Translations under genes and position numbers: made by a program | Part shown: positions 33,671 through 45,510 of the stretch, piece after piece | How the letters are laid out: every line of letters begins with the position of its first letter | Numbering within the stretch: position 1 is the stretch's first letter | The notes under the pieces: model-generated | What the model saw: the letters and a program-made list of their open reading frames with translations, nothing else | The model's database searches: none | What the model was told of the DNA's origin: nothing | Source of the DNA: Impatiens glandulifera | Taxonomy: Eukaryota; Streptophyta; Magnoliopsida; Ericales; Balsaminaceae | Length of the DNA: 64,000 nt | Direction of reading: 5' to 3' | Assembly: GCF_907164915.1 (NCBI RefSeq) | Contig: NC_061866.1 | Coordinates: 20,414,429 to 20,478,428 of the forward strand

Positions 33671-34375
33671 TTATGTAAAAACCATTTTGGAGAACTTCTC
33701 TTCCACCGCATCCACGTCAAGGATGTTCGAATGGGATGCCGGTGTACCCGGTCCAAACTCTGGCCGGTACTTGAGAACCAGCTTACTTATGTGAGGTGCA
33801 TAACCGAGACCTTTCTTGGTCAGCACCATGTTCTTCAGGTTTTGGAATATGACCGTTGACCAGTTGATGGCCGTCTTGCCAACAATGTGAGTCATTATGT
33901 TGTAAGTGTTTTTAGAGTACCGCTGATTCGGTGACTGACATAGGATAGACCGGGTCACAATCTCAAGAAGGAGTTGAGCGTGACTAGCGAGTCGGGTTTT
34001 TAACCCATAGTTTTCCACTGGTTCAATAGTGGCAGAGAGGTATAGTGCGTGTTCAAATTCCGCAAGTCCCTCTATAGTTGGAAAATCAGAAAACCCTTCC
34101 ATGGGCAGGTTGAGTAGGGAAGCAAATTCGGCTTCATCAAGTCAGAAGGTGTGGTCTCTTACCGTAAAGACGATGTAATTTCCCCTGATGCAAACGCTTC
34201 GAAAGAAGGTCTTGACATCCTCTAAGAGAATGAGACCGGATTCTTCGAGAAAGGGTCGAAGACCGGTTGCAATGAGAGAGTGAAACATGAACTCCTTTCC
34301 ATGATTTCCGTCCCACTCTTCCATACATGAGTTGAAATCAACGCTCAAGAAGTTTCCCAAAGTTCGGCTCGGCAT
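33671..34375 (-). pseudogene. Sire-3 acc2: accessory-domain protein, one stop
   Basis: The ATG at 34375 (MPSRTLGNF) reads SVDFNSCMEEW, LIATGLRPFLEESGLI and LEDVKTFF to a TGA at 34142. It continues in the same frame with EFASLLNLPMEGFSDFP, RSILCQSPNQRYS, AINWSTVIFQNLKNMV and YAPHISKLVLKYR to TAA at 33671. About 234 codons, with one internal stop the only visible lesion. It fits the acc framework, with LPMEG in place of LPTEG. The closest copies are Sire-2 26544-27295 and Sire-1 9035-9770. Confidence 0.8.
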
Positions 34376-34452
34376 GATTACGGTTTTGTAGAGAGATAGA
34401 GTTCAAGAAATTTCAAGAGTGTTTTGTGTGTTGAGTTGAGTAGAGGATGGCC

Positions 34453-34461
34453 CTTTATATA
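34453..34461 (-). promoter_or_regulatory. TATA box of Sire-3 acc2
   Basis: TATATAAAG on the minus strand starts 86 nt before the ATG at 34375. Confidence 0.65.
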
Positions 34462-34841
34462 GGGTCGGTTTTGGAGGGAAACTATGAGCCTTGAATGTCA
34501 GTTTTGTTTTATTAGGAAAAAGAATCTTTATGTTTCCAAGGTTTATTGGGAAGAGGCTGATTGCGGAGCCCGAGGTAGGTGTTAGTTGAGAAGTAACCAA
34601 GTTAGTTGGATAGTAATTATTCAGGTGGTTGGGGGTTACTACATTAATTAAATATTACTTTTCATTAATGCACCAGCACAAAAGAGGTTAATCAAAAGAG
34701 ACCGAGAATAACATAGATAAAGCCGAAGAAGGCACGGATAAAACCGAAGAGAACAAAGATAACACCGAAGGATCATAATGAAATTGGACAACGATGCACC
34801 CGGTACGTGCAGCAAAATGACCGGGTGCAGGAAGGAGTGAT

Positions 34842-35601
34842 TTAGTGTTCATGAGAGTTGACGACACCGTTGGGGTTGTTGCGGCAGTTCCTTCTCCTCC
34901 AAGCCCTTTCGAACCGCTCATAGAAGGAGTCGGTTATCTCTTTGGTCATCACTTGAGACTGGTTTAGACCCTCGCCCGGACAGGTCGGAACACAAAGTTC
35001 AACTAGTAGGCAACTTAGTTGTGGGACCAGGCCGACTGTTCGCACCCCAATCATCCAGATCAGGACATCGAACAGGACCCTCGACCAATTCACCGGTGTA
35101 CCGGTGGTGATGGCTGCCATCATGTTGAAAGCCGCTGTGCAGTAAGTGTTTGTTACATCTCTTCCCAAGATGCTTCTTCCTATCACATTGTTGAGGAGCT
35201 GATATTCAGCTCTCAAGAGTGATTTGGTGCCATGATCATCGACAGGTTCGTTTGAACGTGCGAAGGTGAGGGAAATTTTGGCTTTGACATCGGCCGGAAC
35301 ATTTAGATCTTTCAACCCTTGCTTTAGTAAGCTGAAGCATAGCAAAGTCGTTCTCGGTGAAGTCAAAGACTATACCTCCTACTTTCGATTGGATATGAGT
35401 ATCGAAATGGGGAGTTCCTCTGAATACCCTGACATTATACATGAATTCCAGGACTGATTCAGAGTATGTAGTCTGCTTATCATCCAGGAAATACCGAAGA
35501 CCAGTATCTTCCAGGGATTTGATCACTTTGTACACCTCATAGTGTTCGGTGCTCAAGGCAGATTGGAAATCAACTTGAAAGATGTTAGGAAACTGAGACA
35601 T
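34842..35601 (-). pseudogene. Sire-3 acc1: accessory-domain protein, one frameshift
   Basis: The ATG at 35601 (MSQFPNIF) reads VDFQSALS, SLEDTGLRYFLDDKQTTYSESVLEFM and VGGIVFDFTENDFAM. A frame change at about 35340 leads to the second frame, with LLRAEYQLLNNVIGRSILGRD, TGTPVNWSRVLFDVLIWMI and LVPQLSCLLVEL, ending at 34842. Total about 250 codons. It is the first gene downstream of pol. No catalytic signature and no transmembrane helix are visible. Confidence 0.8.
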
Positions 35602-35662
35602 TTTTGCCTTAGTGAGAGAATGATCTTTTGTCTTGTGAGTGTTTTGGTTAATGTTTGCTTCT

Positions 35663-35670
35663 CTTAAATA
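35663..35670 (-). promoter_or_regulatory. TATA-like box of Sire-3 acc1
   Basis: TATTTAAG on the minus strand starts 69 nt before the ATG at 35601. It is the same octamer at nearly the same distance as in Sire-1 and Sire-2. Confidence 0.6.
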
Positions 35671-36120
35671 CTAGTTGGGGGAGTATCCTAATGTCCAGGT
35701 ATTGCATTAGATGATATCTATTAACTGCAGGATAAAGGATATTGCATGAAATAGGTATGTTTGCAGTCTAGGGTGTTGGTCATAGACCTAGACTGTGAAA
35801 GATATCATCAGATCTTCACGTCTTTTTAGGTGCGACCATTTTACTTTGAAAAGGCAATATTTCAGAACAGATATCTTTAAACACTGATAGTTATTCCATT
35901 TTTGTTTGAAATTCAAATAATCTAAAATAGCCTATTTCCGAACCGGTCAACTATCAGTTGTTCATCCCGATGCGGTTATTTGGTGCATGCACCAAGTAGC
36001 CGGTCGGTTTACTCTATCCGATAAGCTGGGCGGTTCTTCCATAGATACCAAGAAAATTTGAAGTCCAACAGGTTAGGAGGAACTACCGGTTTTGTCTGTC
36101 CGAACCGGTTTTCCTTTTTT
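35671..36120. other. Sire-3 spacer between pol and acc1
   Basis: Non-coding. I see no repeat or conserved motif beyond CCGGTT-rich stretches near 35940-36110. Confidence 0.5.
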
Positions 36121-39100
36121 TTAAGCATTCTTAGGAAGGATTTGACTAATGTCGGTTAAACCGAGAGTAAGTCTAAATTGAGAGAACTTAGCTTCCTGTA
36201 GAGGCTTGGTGAAGATATCAGCTACTTGTTGATATGTCGATACGTATTCTAGCCGGATATGCTTCAGCATGACATGTTCCCGAATGAAGTGGTGCCTTAT
36301 GTCAATATGCTTGGTTCTGGAGTGGAGAACCGGATTGTAGGTGATTGCGATGGCACTCGTGTTGTCACAGAAGATTGGAGACTCTTCGGCTATGACACCG
36401 AAGTCCGTCAGTTGTTGTTGGATCCAAAGTAATTGTGAACAACAACTTCCGGCCGCCAGGTATTCAGCTTCTGCGGTTGACGTGGCCACCGATGTCTGTT
36501 TCTTGCTATGCCATTAAACAAGTCGGTCACCTAGGAACTGACATGTTCCGCTGGTGCTTTTTCTGTCAATCTTACAACCTGCATAGTCCGCATCTGAATA
36601 ACTCGTTAGATTAAAGGACGAGTCCTTTGGATACCACAGATCGACATCAGGTGTGCCCTTTAGGTACTTCAATATCCTCTTTGCGGCTGTGTAGTGGGAT
36701 TGTTTTGGATTTGCTTGGAATCTTCCACACACACCGACTGCAAATAGAATGTCCGGTCTACTCGCCGTTAGGTATAGGAGAGAACCGATGATGCCCCGGT
36801 ATGCGATCTGATCTACCGATTGGCCCTCATCATCCATGTCCAATTTAATCGATGAGCTCATTGGAGTAGCCGCTAAGGAACATGTGTCCATCCCAAATTT
36901 CTTTAGGAGCTCCTTAGTGTACTTGGGTTGGCTAATGAAGGTTCCTTCTTCGAGTTGTTTAACCTGAAGACCTAGGAAGAAACTTAATTCTCCCATCATA
37001 CTCATTTCAAACTTGTTAGTCATCAGGGTTGAAAACTTATCACACAATTTAGGATCGGTTGAACCGAAAATAATATCATCTACATAGATTTGAACAAGTA
37101 GGATATGTTCCTTCTTTTCAAATTTAAACAACGTTTTATCCACCGAACCGATGGTGAAATCATGTGCGATTAGGAATGCGGTTAGTGTGTCATACCAGGC
37201 TCTAAGAGCTTGCTTTAGACCGTATAAAGCTTTGTTTAACCGGTATACATGGTTTGGAAATTCTGCACTTTTGAAACCGGGTGGTTGTTCAACATACACC
37301 TCTTCACGTAGGTCACCGTTCAAAAATGCACTTTTAACATCCATTTGAAAAACCTTAAAGTTTTTGAAAGCAGCAAAGGCTAGAAAAATCCTAATGGCCT
37401 CAATCCTAGCTACATGAGCAAATGATTCTTCAAAATCAATGCCTTCTTCCTGTTTGTAACTTTGTGCCACTAGTCTGGCTTTGTTCCTCGTGACCAAACC
37501 GTCCTCATTGAGTTTGTTTCTAAATACCCATCTTGTTCCTATGACCGGATGGTCTTTCGGTCTAGGGACTAGGTACCAGACTTTGTTACTCTCAAACTGG
37601 TTTAGTTCTTCTTGCATTCTCAAGATCCAATCCGGATCTGACAATACTTCATCTATTCTTTTAGGCTCAATCTGGGATATAAAAGCGGAATTAAAGTATT
37701 CCTCCAGAAGTTGACCCCTAGTTCGAACAGGTTCTGAAGGATCACCTATAATTTGCTCAGGAGGGTGTTTAGTGTTCCTTTTGAAATTCGGTTCAGGGAT
37801 GTCTACCAGATTACCGTTTATTTGATCAAGGCTAGACATGTCAGTAGGCTGAACAGGATTGTCAGACCGAGTGACTTCCTCGGATTGGACCGAAGTGTCA
37901 GCTTCCTATCGTGGGACAACTTGATCCGGCTGAGTTTCAATATTACCCTTCTGGTCATGGACAAACCGCCTGAAGACCGGTGTTTCATCTTCACTATCAG
38001 AATGGATATTGTTGTTTTCCAATCTGTTGTGTAGATCAAAGCATGATGCAGTATTATTTTCAACCGATTCATCGAAAATAATGTGAAGTGTTTCCTCCAT
38101 GGTTAAAGTTCTATTGTTATACACTCTATATGCTTTACTCACTGCCGAGTAACCTAACATGATCCCAGTATCGATTTTTGCATCAAAAGTAGAAAAATAT
38201 GTTTTACCATTTATATGAATATAGCATTTACAACCGAAAATCCTGAGGTACTTAAGATTGGGAACCCTGTTAAAATAAACCTCATACGGTGTTTTGTTAT
38301 GAAACTTGTTAATCAAAGATCGATTTTGTGTATAACATGCAGTATTGATAGCCTAAGCCCAAAATTTCTGAGCAATGCCCGAATCGGCTATCATGGACCG
38401 TGCGGCTTCCTTGAGAGTCCGGTTTCTTCTCTCGGCCAGGCCATTTTGTTGAGGAGTCCTAGCACTAGACAACTCGTGTCTAATGCCGGATTCATCAAGA
38501 AATGCGGTTAAAGTACTATTGGTAAATTCGGTACCTCGATCACTTCTAATGCTATTAATGCGAGTTGATTTTTCATTTTGCAAACATTTAAGAAGTGTGA
38601 TCAGGTTTGATGCGGTTTCACTTTTAGATGGTAAAAATATTACCCATGTAAACCTAGAGTAATCATCAATAACTACCATGGTGTACAGCATACCTCCTAG
38701 GCTAACGACCTGAATCGGTCCAAATAAATCCATGTGTAAGAGATCTAAGCATCGGCTAGATTGGATGTTTCCTTTACTCTTAAAGGTTGACTTAGTTTGC
38801 TTACCCATTTGACATGCTGAGCAAACCTTATCTTTGTTAAATACTATGTCAGGAATACCTTCTACTAACTTTTTACCGCGAATGTAGTTTAATGTCTTCA
38901 TGTTTAGGTGGTTTAGTCTTTTATGCCATAACCAGGTTTGATCAGTCTTAGCTATCATGCATACGGGGTATTACACCTTAGTTTTCCAGTCTACCTTGTA
39001 AATATTACCTAGCCTATTTCCGGTTAGTAGTATAATGCCTTGAGAGTTCTTAACTAAGCATGCATGTTTAAGAAATTCTATTGTATATCCGGCATCACAC

Positions 39101-39396
39101 ATTTGACTAATGCTTAGCAAGTTAAAACGTAGGTTTTCAACTAGGAGTACGTTATCAATAGTTAAGTTACCATGGACAATCTTACCCTTGCCCACAGTTC
39201 TACCTTTTGAGTTGTCACCGAAAGTGATTAGAGCACCGGTTTCTATTCTGATGTCGGTTAGCAGGTTGTTGTTTCCGGTCATATACCTGGAGCAACCGCT
39301 ATCCAAGTACCATTCAGAGTTTCCTAGCCGTTTCTTTAAATCCTGCAAAAAGTACATATTTACAACTACTTGGTACCCACATTCACTTGGGTCCAC
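36121..39396 (-). pseudogene. Sire-3 pol (PR-IN-RT-RH), four stops
   Basis: The whole gene lies in one reading frame. Protease WYLDSGCSRYMTG is near 39310. The integrase zinc region LWHKRLNHLNMK and CSACQMGK is near 38900. The integrase core has LLHMDLFGPI, RSDRGTEFTN and TPQQNGLAERRNR. RT has [23 protein letters not shown] and [11 protein letters not shown] near 37090. RNase H has [27 protein letters not shown] and ADIFTKPLQE, with the end at 36121. Four in-frame stops (38971, 38353, 37906 and near 36511) and no frameshift separate it from an open gene. It lies one base out of frame from gag, overlapping it by about a dozen bases. Confidence 0.92.
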
Positions 39397-41215
39397 ATGC
39401 GATTAGTCCCTTAGGTATCCAAACCTTGACAAGCCGGACAGCCTTCTTTGCTAATGTTATAACCGTCCTTTTGGCACTCGGTTTTTGGTATCTCGGTTTT
39501 TCTACAAAAGTCTTAAATGAGGGTGATCTTTGGTTTGACCTATGTGGTTGACGATTAACTTTCCTATTTTTGAGAATGTCGGCTTTTCTTTTCTCAGGGT
39601 CAAGCCATTTCTCAGAGTCAGTCGGACCAACATAGTCGTATTTTAGCTTTTCTTTCCTATAGTATGCGGTCAACTCTTCTTCAGCGGTCATGGAGCTTTT
39701 AAGGAATCTTATAAGAGGAAAGTTACTTTTTGTAAACCTTACTTTCTCTACGGATTTTTGGTCTTTGGAGCTGTCCTTTGTGTATCCTAGGCCGAGCTTG
39801 CAAAAGGGATGTCTGTAATGACTACACATTTTCTTTACTATATCACGAGATCTCTTATATGCGGCCATCTTATACTGGAGTCGGGCATTTTCCTCTTCGG
39901 TCAGTTCTCTAGCTGGTTCACTGGACTGTTCGGTACTAAGTGGTGGTTCAGGTTCTAGCTCGGTTTCTATGCTAGGGATCTCATCAGGTTCTATGACCTC
40001 TGGTTCGGTTACAACAAGTACCTCTGGTTCTATCGGAATGGGTACTATAGGATCGGTTCTAAGGTTTAGTTGCTTAGGTAACATGGCTAGTAGGTTCTTA
40101 TACTCTTCTACTATGTCATTTAATGCATTGTATAACTCATCTTTAGTAAATTCTTCACAAGGAGAGTCAAATACCTGTTCCTCATTTGCCATGAGACACG
40201 TGAGTTCATCATCACTGTCACTGTGATCCCATAGACTTCCTCCATCATCGGCTATCAGTGCTTTCTGAATCTCACTTCCCTCACTGGTTTGTTGATAATT
40301 ATTTCGGTTATTTTGGTAATCCGGTTTCCGGTCATCCCTCATCGGTTTTCTGCATTCCCACTTGAAGTGTCCCAAACAGTTGCAGTTATAACACCTTATA
40401 TTGGATTTATCACCATAGTAGTTGTTTGTCGGTTGGTTTCTTTTCATTAACCTCCCAAACTTCTGTGCAAGCATATCCATGACATCCTCGGTGAACTGTT
40501 TGGCGGTTCTGATCGGTGCAGGTGCAGGTGCAGGTGCAGATACCGGTGCGGGTGCAGCCGGTTCTGTGGATGTGATTAGTGCTCTGGTTGATGTTGAGGC
40601 CGAGACTTCTTCTTCAGTCCTAGATCTCATTTCGAACTCATATGCCTTAAGATCTTCGAATACGTTGTGTAGTTTCATCTTATGTAGGCTTTTTGATTCC
40701 CTCATTACCATTGTCTTTATGTCCCATGCACTTGGAAGAGATCTCAAGGCTTTCATGATGACCTCTTTGTTGTCATACCTCTTGCCAAGAGTTGCTAGCT
40801 CATCTAACACACCTGTGAACCGGTCACTGTACTCCTTCATTGTTTCTCCCGGTTTCATCTTGATACTTTCAAACTTCTGAGTAGCTACCATCACCTTGTT
40901 TTCCTTTGTTCTTTCATTTCTCTCAAAGATCTGAATAACCGTGTTCCATGTCTCCTTCGCGGTTTTGCAGTCTCTGATCTTGCAGTATGTGTTTCTATCC
41001 ACACTGTTGGAGATCCGGTTTTTAGCATGGTTATCCAAGTTGTTTCTTCTCCTATCTTCACCTGTCCATTCTTTTCTGTCCTTATCAATGAATATCGGTC
41101 CTTCGGTCAGAATGGACTCCATCTCATCATCCAAGGTGATTAAGTGTAGGTGCATGCGTGCCTTCCAGTTGGCAAAGTCATCACCTTCTAGCATTGGAGG
41201 CCTATCCTGAAACAT
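39383..41215 (-). CDS. Sire-3 gag polyprotein, open
   Basis: This is a 610-codon frame from 41215 to TGA at 39383. It has the Copia gag pattern: NWKARMHLHLITLDDE (N-terminal), SLPSAWDIKTMVMRES, FEDLKAYEFEMR, an Ala/Pro-rich stretch (about 225-245) and one CCHC knuckle, CYNCNCLGHFKWEC, near residue 275. An acidic SDSDDELTCLMANEEQ segment and a long charged tail ending WIPKGLIACGPK follow. It would package element RNA. It is the only full-length intact retroelement gene in the window. The start is the first Met 26 bases downstream of the primer site; the next Met is only a few codons on, so the exact start is uncertain. Confidence 0.9.
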   Translation of the reverse strand: MFQDRPPMLEGDDFANWKARMHLHLITLDDEMESILTEGPIFIDKDRKEWTGEDRRRNNLDNHAKNRISNSVDRNTYCKIRDCKTAKETWNTVIQIFERNERTKENKVMVATQKFESIKMKPGETMKEYSDRFTGVLDELATLGKRYDNKEVIMKALRSLPSAWDIKTMVMRESKSLHKMKLHNVFEDLKAYEFEMRSRTEEEVSASTSTRALITSTEPAAPAPVSAPAPAPAPIRTAKQFTEDVMDMLAQKFGRLMKRNQPTNNYYGDKSNIRCYNCNCLGHFKWECRKPMRDDRKPDYQNNRNNYQQTSEGSEIQKALIADDGGSLWDHSDSDDELTCLMANEEQVFDSPCEEFTKDELYNALNDIVEEYKNLLAMLPKQLNLRTDPIVPIPIEPEVLVVTEPEVIEPDEIPSIETELEPEPPLSTEQSSEPARELTEEENARLQYKMAAYKRSRDIVKKMCSHYRHPFCKLGLGYTKDSSKDQKSVEKVRFTKSNFPLIRFLKSSMTAEEELTAYYRKEKLKYDYVGPTDSEKWLDPEKRKADILKNRKVNRQPHRSNQRSPSFKTFVEKPRYQKPSAKRTVITLAKKAVRLVKVWIPKGLIACGPK

Positions 41216-41240
41216 GCTTGCTTGAGTATTGAAACTAACT

Positions 41241-41252
41241 GCTCTAATACCA
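41241..41252 (-). other. Sire-3 primer-binding site
   Basis: The minus strand TGGTATTAGAGC matches the initiator-Met site at 11 of 12 bases and lies two bases inside the 5' LTR. Confidence 0.85.
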
Positions 41253-41254
41253 AT

Positions 41255-42543
41255 TGTTAGGATCTAGGTAGCCGCTGGAGGACTGGGGTTGGACCGGTTA
41301 GCGGTTCTCACTCAAAGGGTGGTGATTAATCCGGTTAGAGATTAACACCTGGGTTTCAATACTACACAAACTGTCACAAACCCTTGAACTAGGTTCAAGC
41401 GCGGAAGAGGTTTGTTTCAGGTTGAAGCAGCACACTTGTATGATAGGCAGAACCGGTTTCGGATGATGGAGGTTAAAGAAAATGGTGGGTCGGTTTCGAT
41501 AACCTGGTGATTCGGCTTAGATAAAGTTAAGTCAGTTGGAGCGGTACGGATCGGTTAAATAATGGAACCGACATAAAGTAAATGACAAGACAAGTTTTAT
41601 GGATGTTCGGAGATGAAACTCCTACGTCACCCCTTCCTCTCGAAACCGCGAGAAGGATATTCACTAAGAAATACAAGTACAATCCGATCGAGACTTATTT
41701 CCTACTCGATAACACTCTTACAATTCACACCGAAATTGCAAAACAAACAATTCAACTTTAGCACTTAGGCTCTTCTAGAGAGAGAACACACTCTTATCAC
41801 TTGTAAATTAAATGTTTACTGTGTCCCACATTTACTCTTCTTTAACTGCCCCTTTTATAGATAAAATATGCCAACAGTCATATTTCACTTCCTTGAATCT
41901 GATTGGCTGAGCAGAGGTGCAGAGGTTTAGTGATTCAGTGATTCAGACCCTGCGGTCATCTTTTCAAACTTGACTGTCAACCTCAGACCTGGCGGTCAAT
42001 CTCAGACTTGACAGTCTGTTCTTCTGGTATGTAAGACAAACCTGCTCGGTTTGTCTTTTACTCAATGTGGACACTGTCTGTTAGACAGTTGTCTGTACTT
42101 GGAAGATCTCCTTTTTGACTTATCCTGAAGTGGAAAGATCCTGTAGGACTGTCTTCTGCAGTCTGCAGACTTTCGTCAGACTTATATAAATATAGAAATG
42201 TTCAGTCTGTTCCTTTGGTATCATCCTCAACAGATACCCGAATTGTCTTCTTGTACTTGGTCGGTCATTTAACTTAGCCGAATGGCTTCCGGTGTGATTG
42301 GTTTAACCGGACAGCTTCCGGTTATTCCTTTGTGGCTGATCGGCTGTCTAGGGTTTTTGGTTTTTAGCTTTGACCGATCCTTTTCTTTGTGCGGTCATGC
42401 TCCAAGTGTTCTTGGTCGGTTTAGTAGCTTGACCGGCTAGTTTTCTTAGCCGGTTCTTTTGTTTGACCGGTCCGGTTCCTTGTTCCTGCATAAAAGGTTT
42501 ATTTATGTTAAGTTCTGTGAACCTGTCTAATTTTATCCTATCA
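41255..42543 (-). repeat. Sire-3 5' LTR
   Basis: 1289 bp, the same length as its partner, so all differences are substitutions or balanced. TATA at about 41851-41859. Confidence 0.95.
41636..41655 (-). other. LTR hairpin, Sire-3 right copy
   Basis: Identical stem and loop to 29366-29385, while flanking positions differ between the two LTRs. Confidence 0.65.
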
Positions 42544-42548
42544 GAATG

Positions 42549-44466
42549 TCCTACTGAGGACTTCGGAAATTATAGTTAATGTGGTACAAGATGTCAATCG
42601 AGCTAGTGAAGACGAGTCAACAAGTAAAATCGTTGAGGAAGGTCAGGCTGTTAACACTGACCGGATAGATGATCCGGCCAACGAAACGATCAACAATGAT
42701 GAAGAAATACCAAGTTTCTGTCCTCCGGCTCAAGAAGACCATGATACAGAAAGAAGTGCAACAAATCTGGGTGCTGAAAACCCCATACCAACCGAGAAAA
42801 CATCACAACCGCTCTTAAGGGACCGGTCAATCCTCACACTACACCGGAATTTTCAAACCCGGTTAATGAAGAAGAAGAAAATCCTCCGGTTCAGGGAGGT
42901 AACACCATTGAAAAGAGTTCCACAAGTCCGGTTGGGGATGATGCTCTCCAAACCAATCAAAATCCGGATCATGGGAAATTGGCTATTACTCCACCCGAAT
43001 CTCCTACACAAACCCATCACTCCTCATCAGATACAGCCGAAACCATCGTAAGAGAAATCCTCAAAAGGGTTGAGGAACGGGTAGAAAATCCGAAGTGAAG
43101 TTCATTTAGAGAAATTTTCTTCCAAATCCGACTAGTGGTTGAAACTGGTAGACCTAGAGAAAACGGTATTTCGGCTGACAAAATCAAACTTCATCCCTTT
43201 GGTTATGTCCAGATGTGATCTAGCCAAAAAGAACGCCAAAATATGGGCCAAGAACGAAATATTGGAGGCCTCCAAATACATGGTCCTCACCACTGAAGAA
43301 AATAAGGCAAGGGATTCGCTGCCCGAGATCATTGCCACAATTGAAGCCGAGATACTTGAGATAGAGAAGAAAACCGAGGAAGAAACCAAGAAACGGTATG
43401 CGTTTCCAGGACCTGAGACTCATCATTTGCTGACTACCGAAATCAGTGAATCATCCAAACAACCTGGGTCTCCACAGGCAGATGGTCGAACAACTTCACC
43501 CTCACCAAGTAAGTCTCTTTCGCATCCTATTCATGAGAATGCTTTGGCAATTAACAGGGATCAACCGAAAAAATCATTGTCGGTTCATACTCCTCACATG
43601 GTTGGTCCGGTTACGGAACAAGCTGTTATCGATGCTGCGGTTGAAAAATCAATGGAAAAATTGCAAGCAACCCTTGAGGAAAGAGACTCTGCATCGGATA
43701 ACAAAATTCTGAAAGTTGAGAACAAACTCGAGAAGGTGGATAACACCACCTCCAAGATGTTGCACATGATGCAATTTCTAACTGTTCAAATTAGGGAGAT
43801 AGCGGAGGTAACGGCAATGGCAATAGAGGCCAAGATCCGATCCGATGCCGAAGCAGCCAAGAAATTCCAAGCCGATGAAATTGAGAGGGAAAAACGATTG
43901 AAAGAATTGGAGACAAATGACCACCGGCTAGCATCGAAAATCATAGAGGATGAAGCGGCCAAGGAAAGTGAAGCTGAGAGATCTAACATCGTCACGGCTA
44001 AGAAACGGTCTAAACCAGGAGTAACAACTAGGGGCCAAAAGAAGAAAGCCCAGATAACCAGGATCTTAACCCAAGTCACCGACGCAAGTATTCACACAAC
44101 AAACCCGGTCGACAATCAACCCCAGCCAATCTCTGAGATGGAAGAAGAGGATGAAACCCCTCTCCAGCCCAGAAAACGCAAGGCCGATACAGAACCATCT
44201 TCATCTATTCAACAAGGCAAGAGGACGGCTCGGGAGTCCTAAGGGGACTATATACAAAACTTTATCAACAACTCCCCATCGAACGACAGTGCACATCGAC
44301 CACCTAGATCAGAAGGAGTTTATTTTAACTTCAACCGCTTCCCTTCCCAAAGAACAAGCGTTGCAGCCGGATGGTACATGGACGCGAATCAAAGGGAAAG
44401 AGAATGGCAAGCAGAGTAGGAGGCAAAGCTCAAGGAAAAAGAATAGGGGGCATCTGAATCCTTGAA
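42549..44466 (+). pseudogene. Sire-2 acc3, second part
   Basis: It continues the codon broken at 28984. 42581-43051 is an acidic Asn/Glu/Thr-rich stretch. The 367-codon frame 43139-44242 has LEKTVFRLTKSNFIPLVMSR (matching Sire-1 acc3 DTVFDLAKTKFIPLVMAR) and the long coiled coil ILKVENKLEKVDNTTSKMLHMMQ. A basic stretch (AKKRSKPGVTTRGQKKK) and PRKRKAD follow. The tail to 44466 holds frame changes. Together with 27785-28984 the gene is about 1000 codons, the same size as in Sire-1. Confidence 0.75.
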
Positions 44467-44589
44467 CTCCAGCTCTACTTACTTTATTTAACTTGCTCTA
44501 AAAGACTTTTCTTTGTTTCGGTTATAACTCTATTTTCTCTCTCTATATATTATTATCTCGGTGTATTAAGCTGGTTTTGATACTTTTCG

Positions 44590-44965
44590 GCTAAAAACAT
44601 TAAAAAGGGAGAAATTGATAAACCTTTTCAAAAACCGGCCAAGTAAACTTAAAAGATCTTCTAAAATATCTCCCGGCCAACACTTACAAGTTTTAAATAT
44701 TTTTTCTAAATAATTAAAAAGGGAGAAATTGTTAGAAAATTTAAGTAAGTTAATTTTTAATCGGCCAAATACCTATTATCCGTTTTCAAACCGGCCAACA
44801 CTTACAAGTTTTGAATATTTCTTCTAAATAATCAAAAAGGGAAAAATTGTTATAAAAATTAAATAAGTTAATTTCAAACCAGCCAAATATTTCTTAAACG
44901 TTTTCAAACCGGTCAACACTTACAAGTTTTGAATATTTATTTTAAATAATCAAAAAGGGAGAAAC
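44590..44965 (+). repeat. Sire-2 four-fold polypurine tract array
   Basis: AAAAAGGGAGAAATTG-type tracts start at 44602, 44716, 44834 and 44952, spaced 114, 118 and 118 bases. The last three are each followed by a copy of the LTR start (TGTTAGAAAATTTAAGTAAG and variants) and by CCGGCCAACACTTACAAG. Only the last one abuts the real LTR. Confidence 0.85.
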
Positions 44966-45510
44966 TATTAGAAAAATTAAGTAAGTTAATTTTTAAACTG
45001 GACAAAGAACTTAACCAATCTCAAAATTCCTTTTGCAGGTATCGCACCGGACCGGTTGAAGCACTTGCCTCAAAGATCCGGCCATGATCAAGAAAAACTG
45101 GTTGAACCCCTCTAACCGGATCGGCTGAGATACAAAACGAAAGCATTATCATTCGACTGGTTCAAAATATCGGTGATCTTAAGGCCAACGGGAAAGTATT
45201 TAAATTGATGAAATCTGTGAAGATGACATAATAAGATGATATAGATATATTTCTTAGAAATATGCAAAAGAGAATCCGTGATCCGAATCAGAAGCATGCA
45301 ACAAAAGCAATGATGATTAATTATCCAAAATCACAAGCAACCTTATAAAACCTGCGGCTGACTAATGCATGTCTGCCAGATATCCAAAATGACAAAGCGT
45401 ACACGCCACCTAAACCTGACCGGTTCGGCTAACCAATCAATGAATGAGAGAGAAATATGACCGTTTTCTTATTCTCTATATAAAGAAAGATGCGAACAAT
45501 AGATAAACAC

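Larger units (their letters stand above)
28985..42543 (-). mobile_element. Sire-3: full-length Sirevirus-type Copia element, 13.6 kb
   Basis: Both LTRs are 1289 bp (28985-30273 and 41255-42543). The target duplication is GAATG (28980-28984 and 42544-42548). In sense order come the 5' LTR, primer site, gag, pol, acc1, acc2, acc3, two polypurine tracts and the 3' LTR. By eye the LTRs differ at roughly 40 sites (about 3%), making it the youngest Sire copy here. It is the best reference for the layout, though gag alone is fully open: pol has four stops and the acc genes have one to four lesions each. At 13.6 kb it is long for Copia, because about 5 kb of accessory region follows pol. Confidence 0.95.

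Noticed and set aside
35236..35601. Accessory proteins as retroviral envelope
   Set aside because: No signal peptide, transmembrane helix, Cys pattern or cleavage site is visible in any acc copy, although the position after pol is where env would be.
40422..40880. Plus-strand frame of 152 codons inside the Sire-3 gag
   Set aside because: Antisense to the open gag, with no domain. The equivalent frame also appears over the Sire-1 gag (20002-20421), as expected for a shadow.
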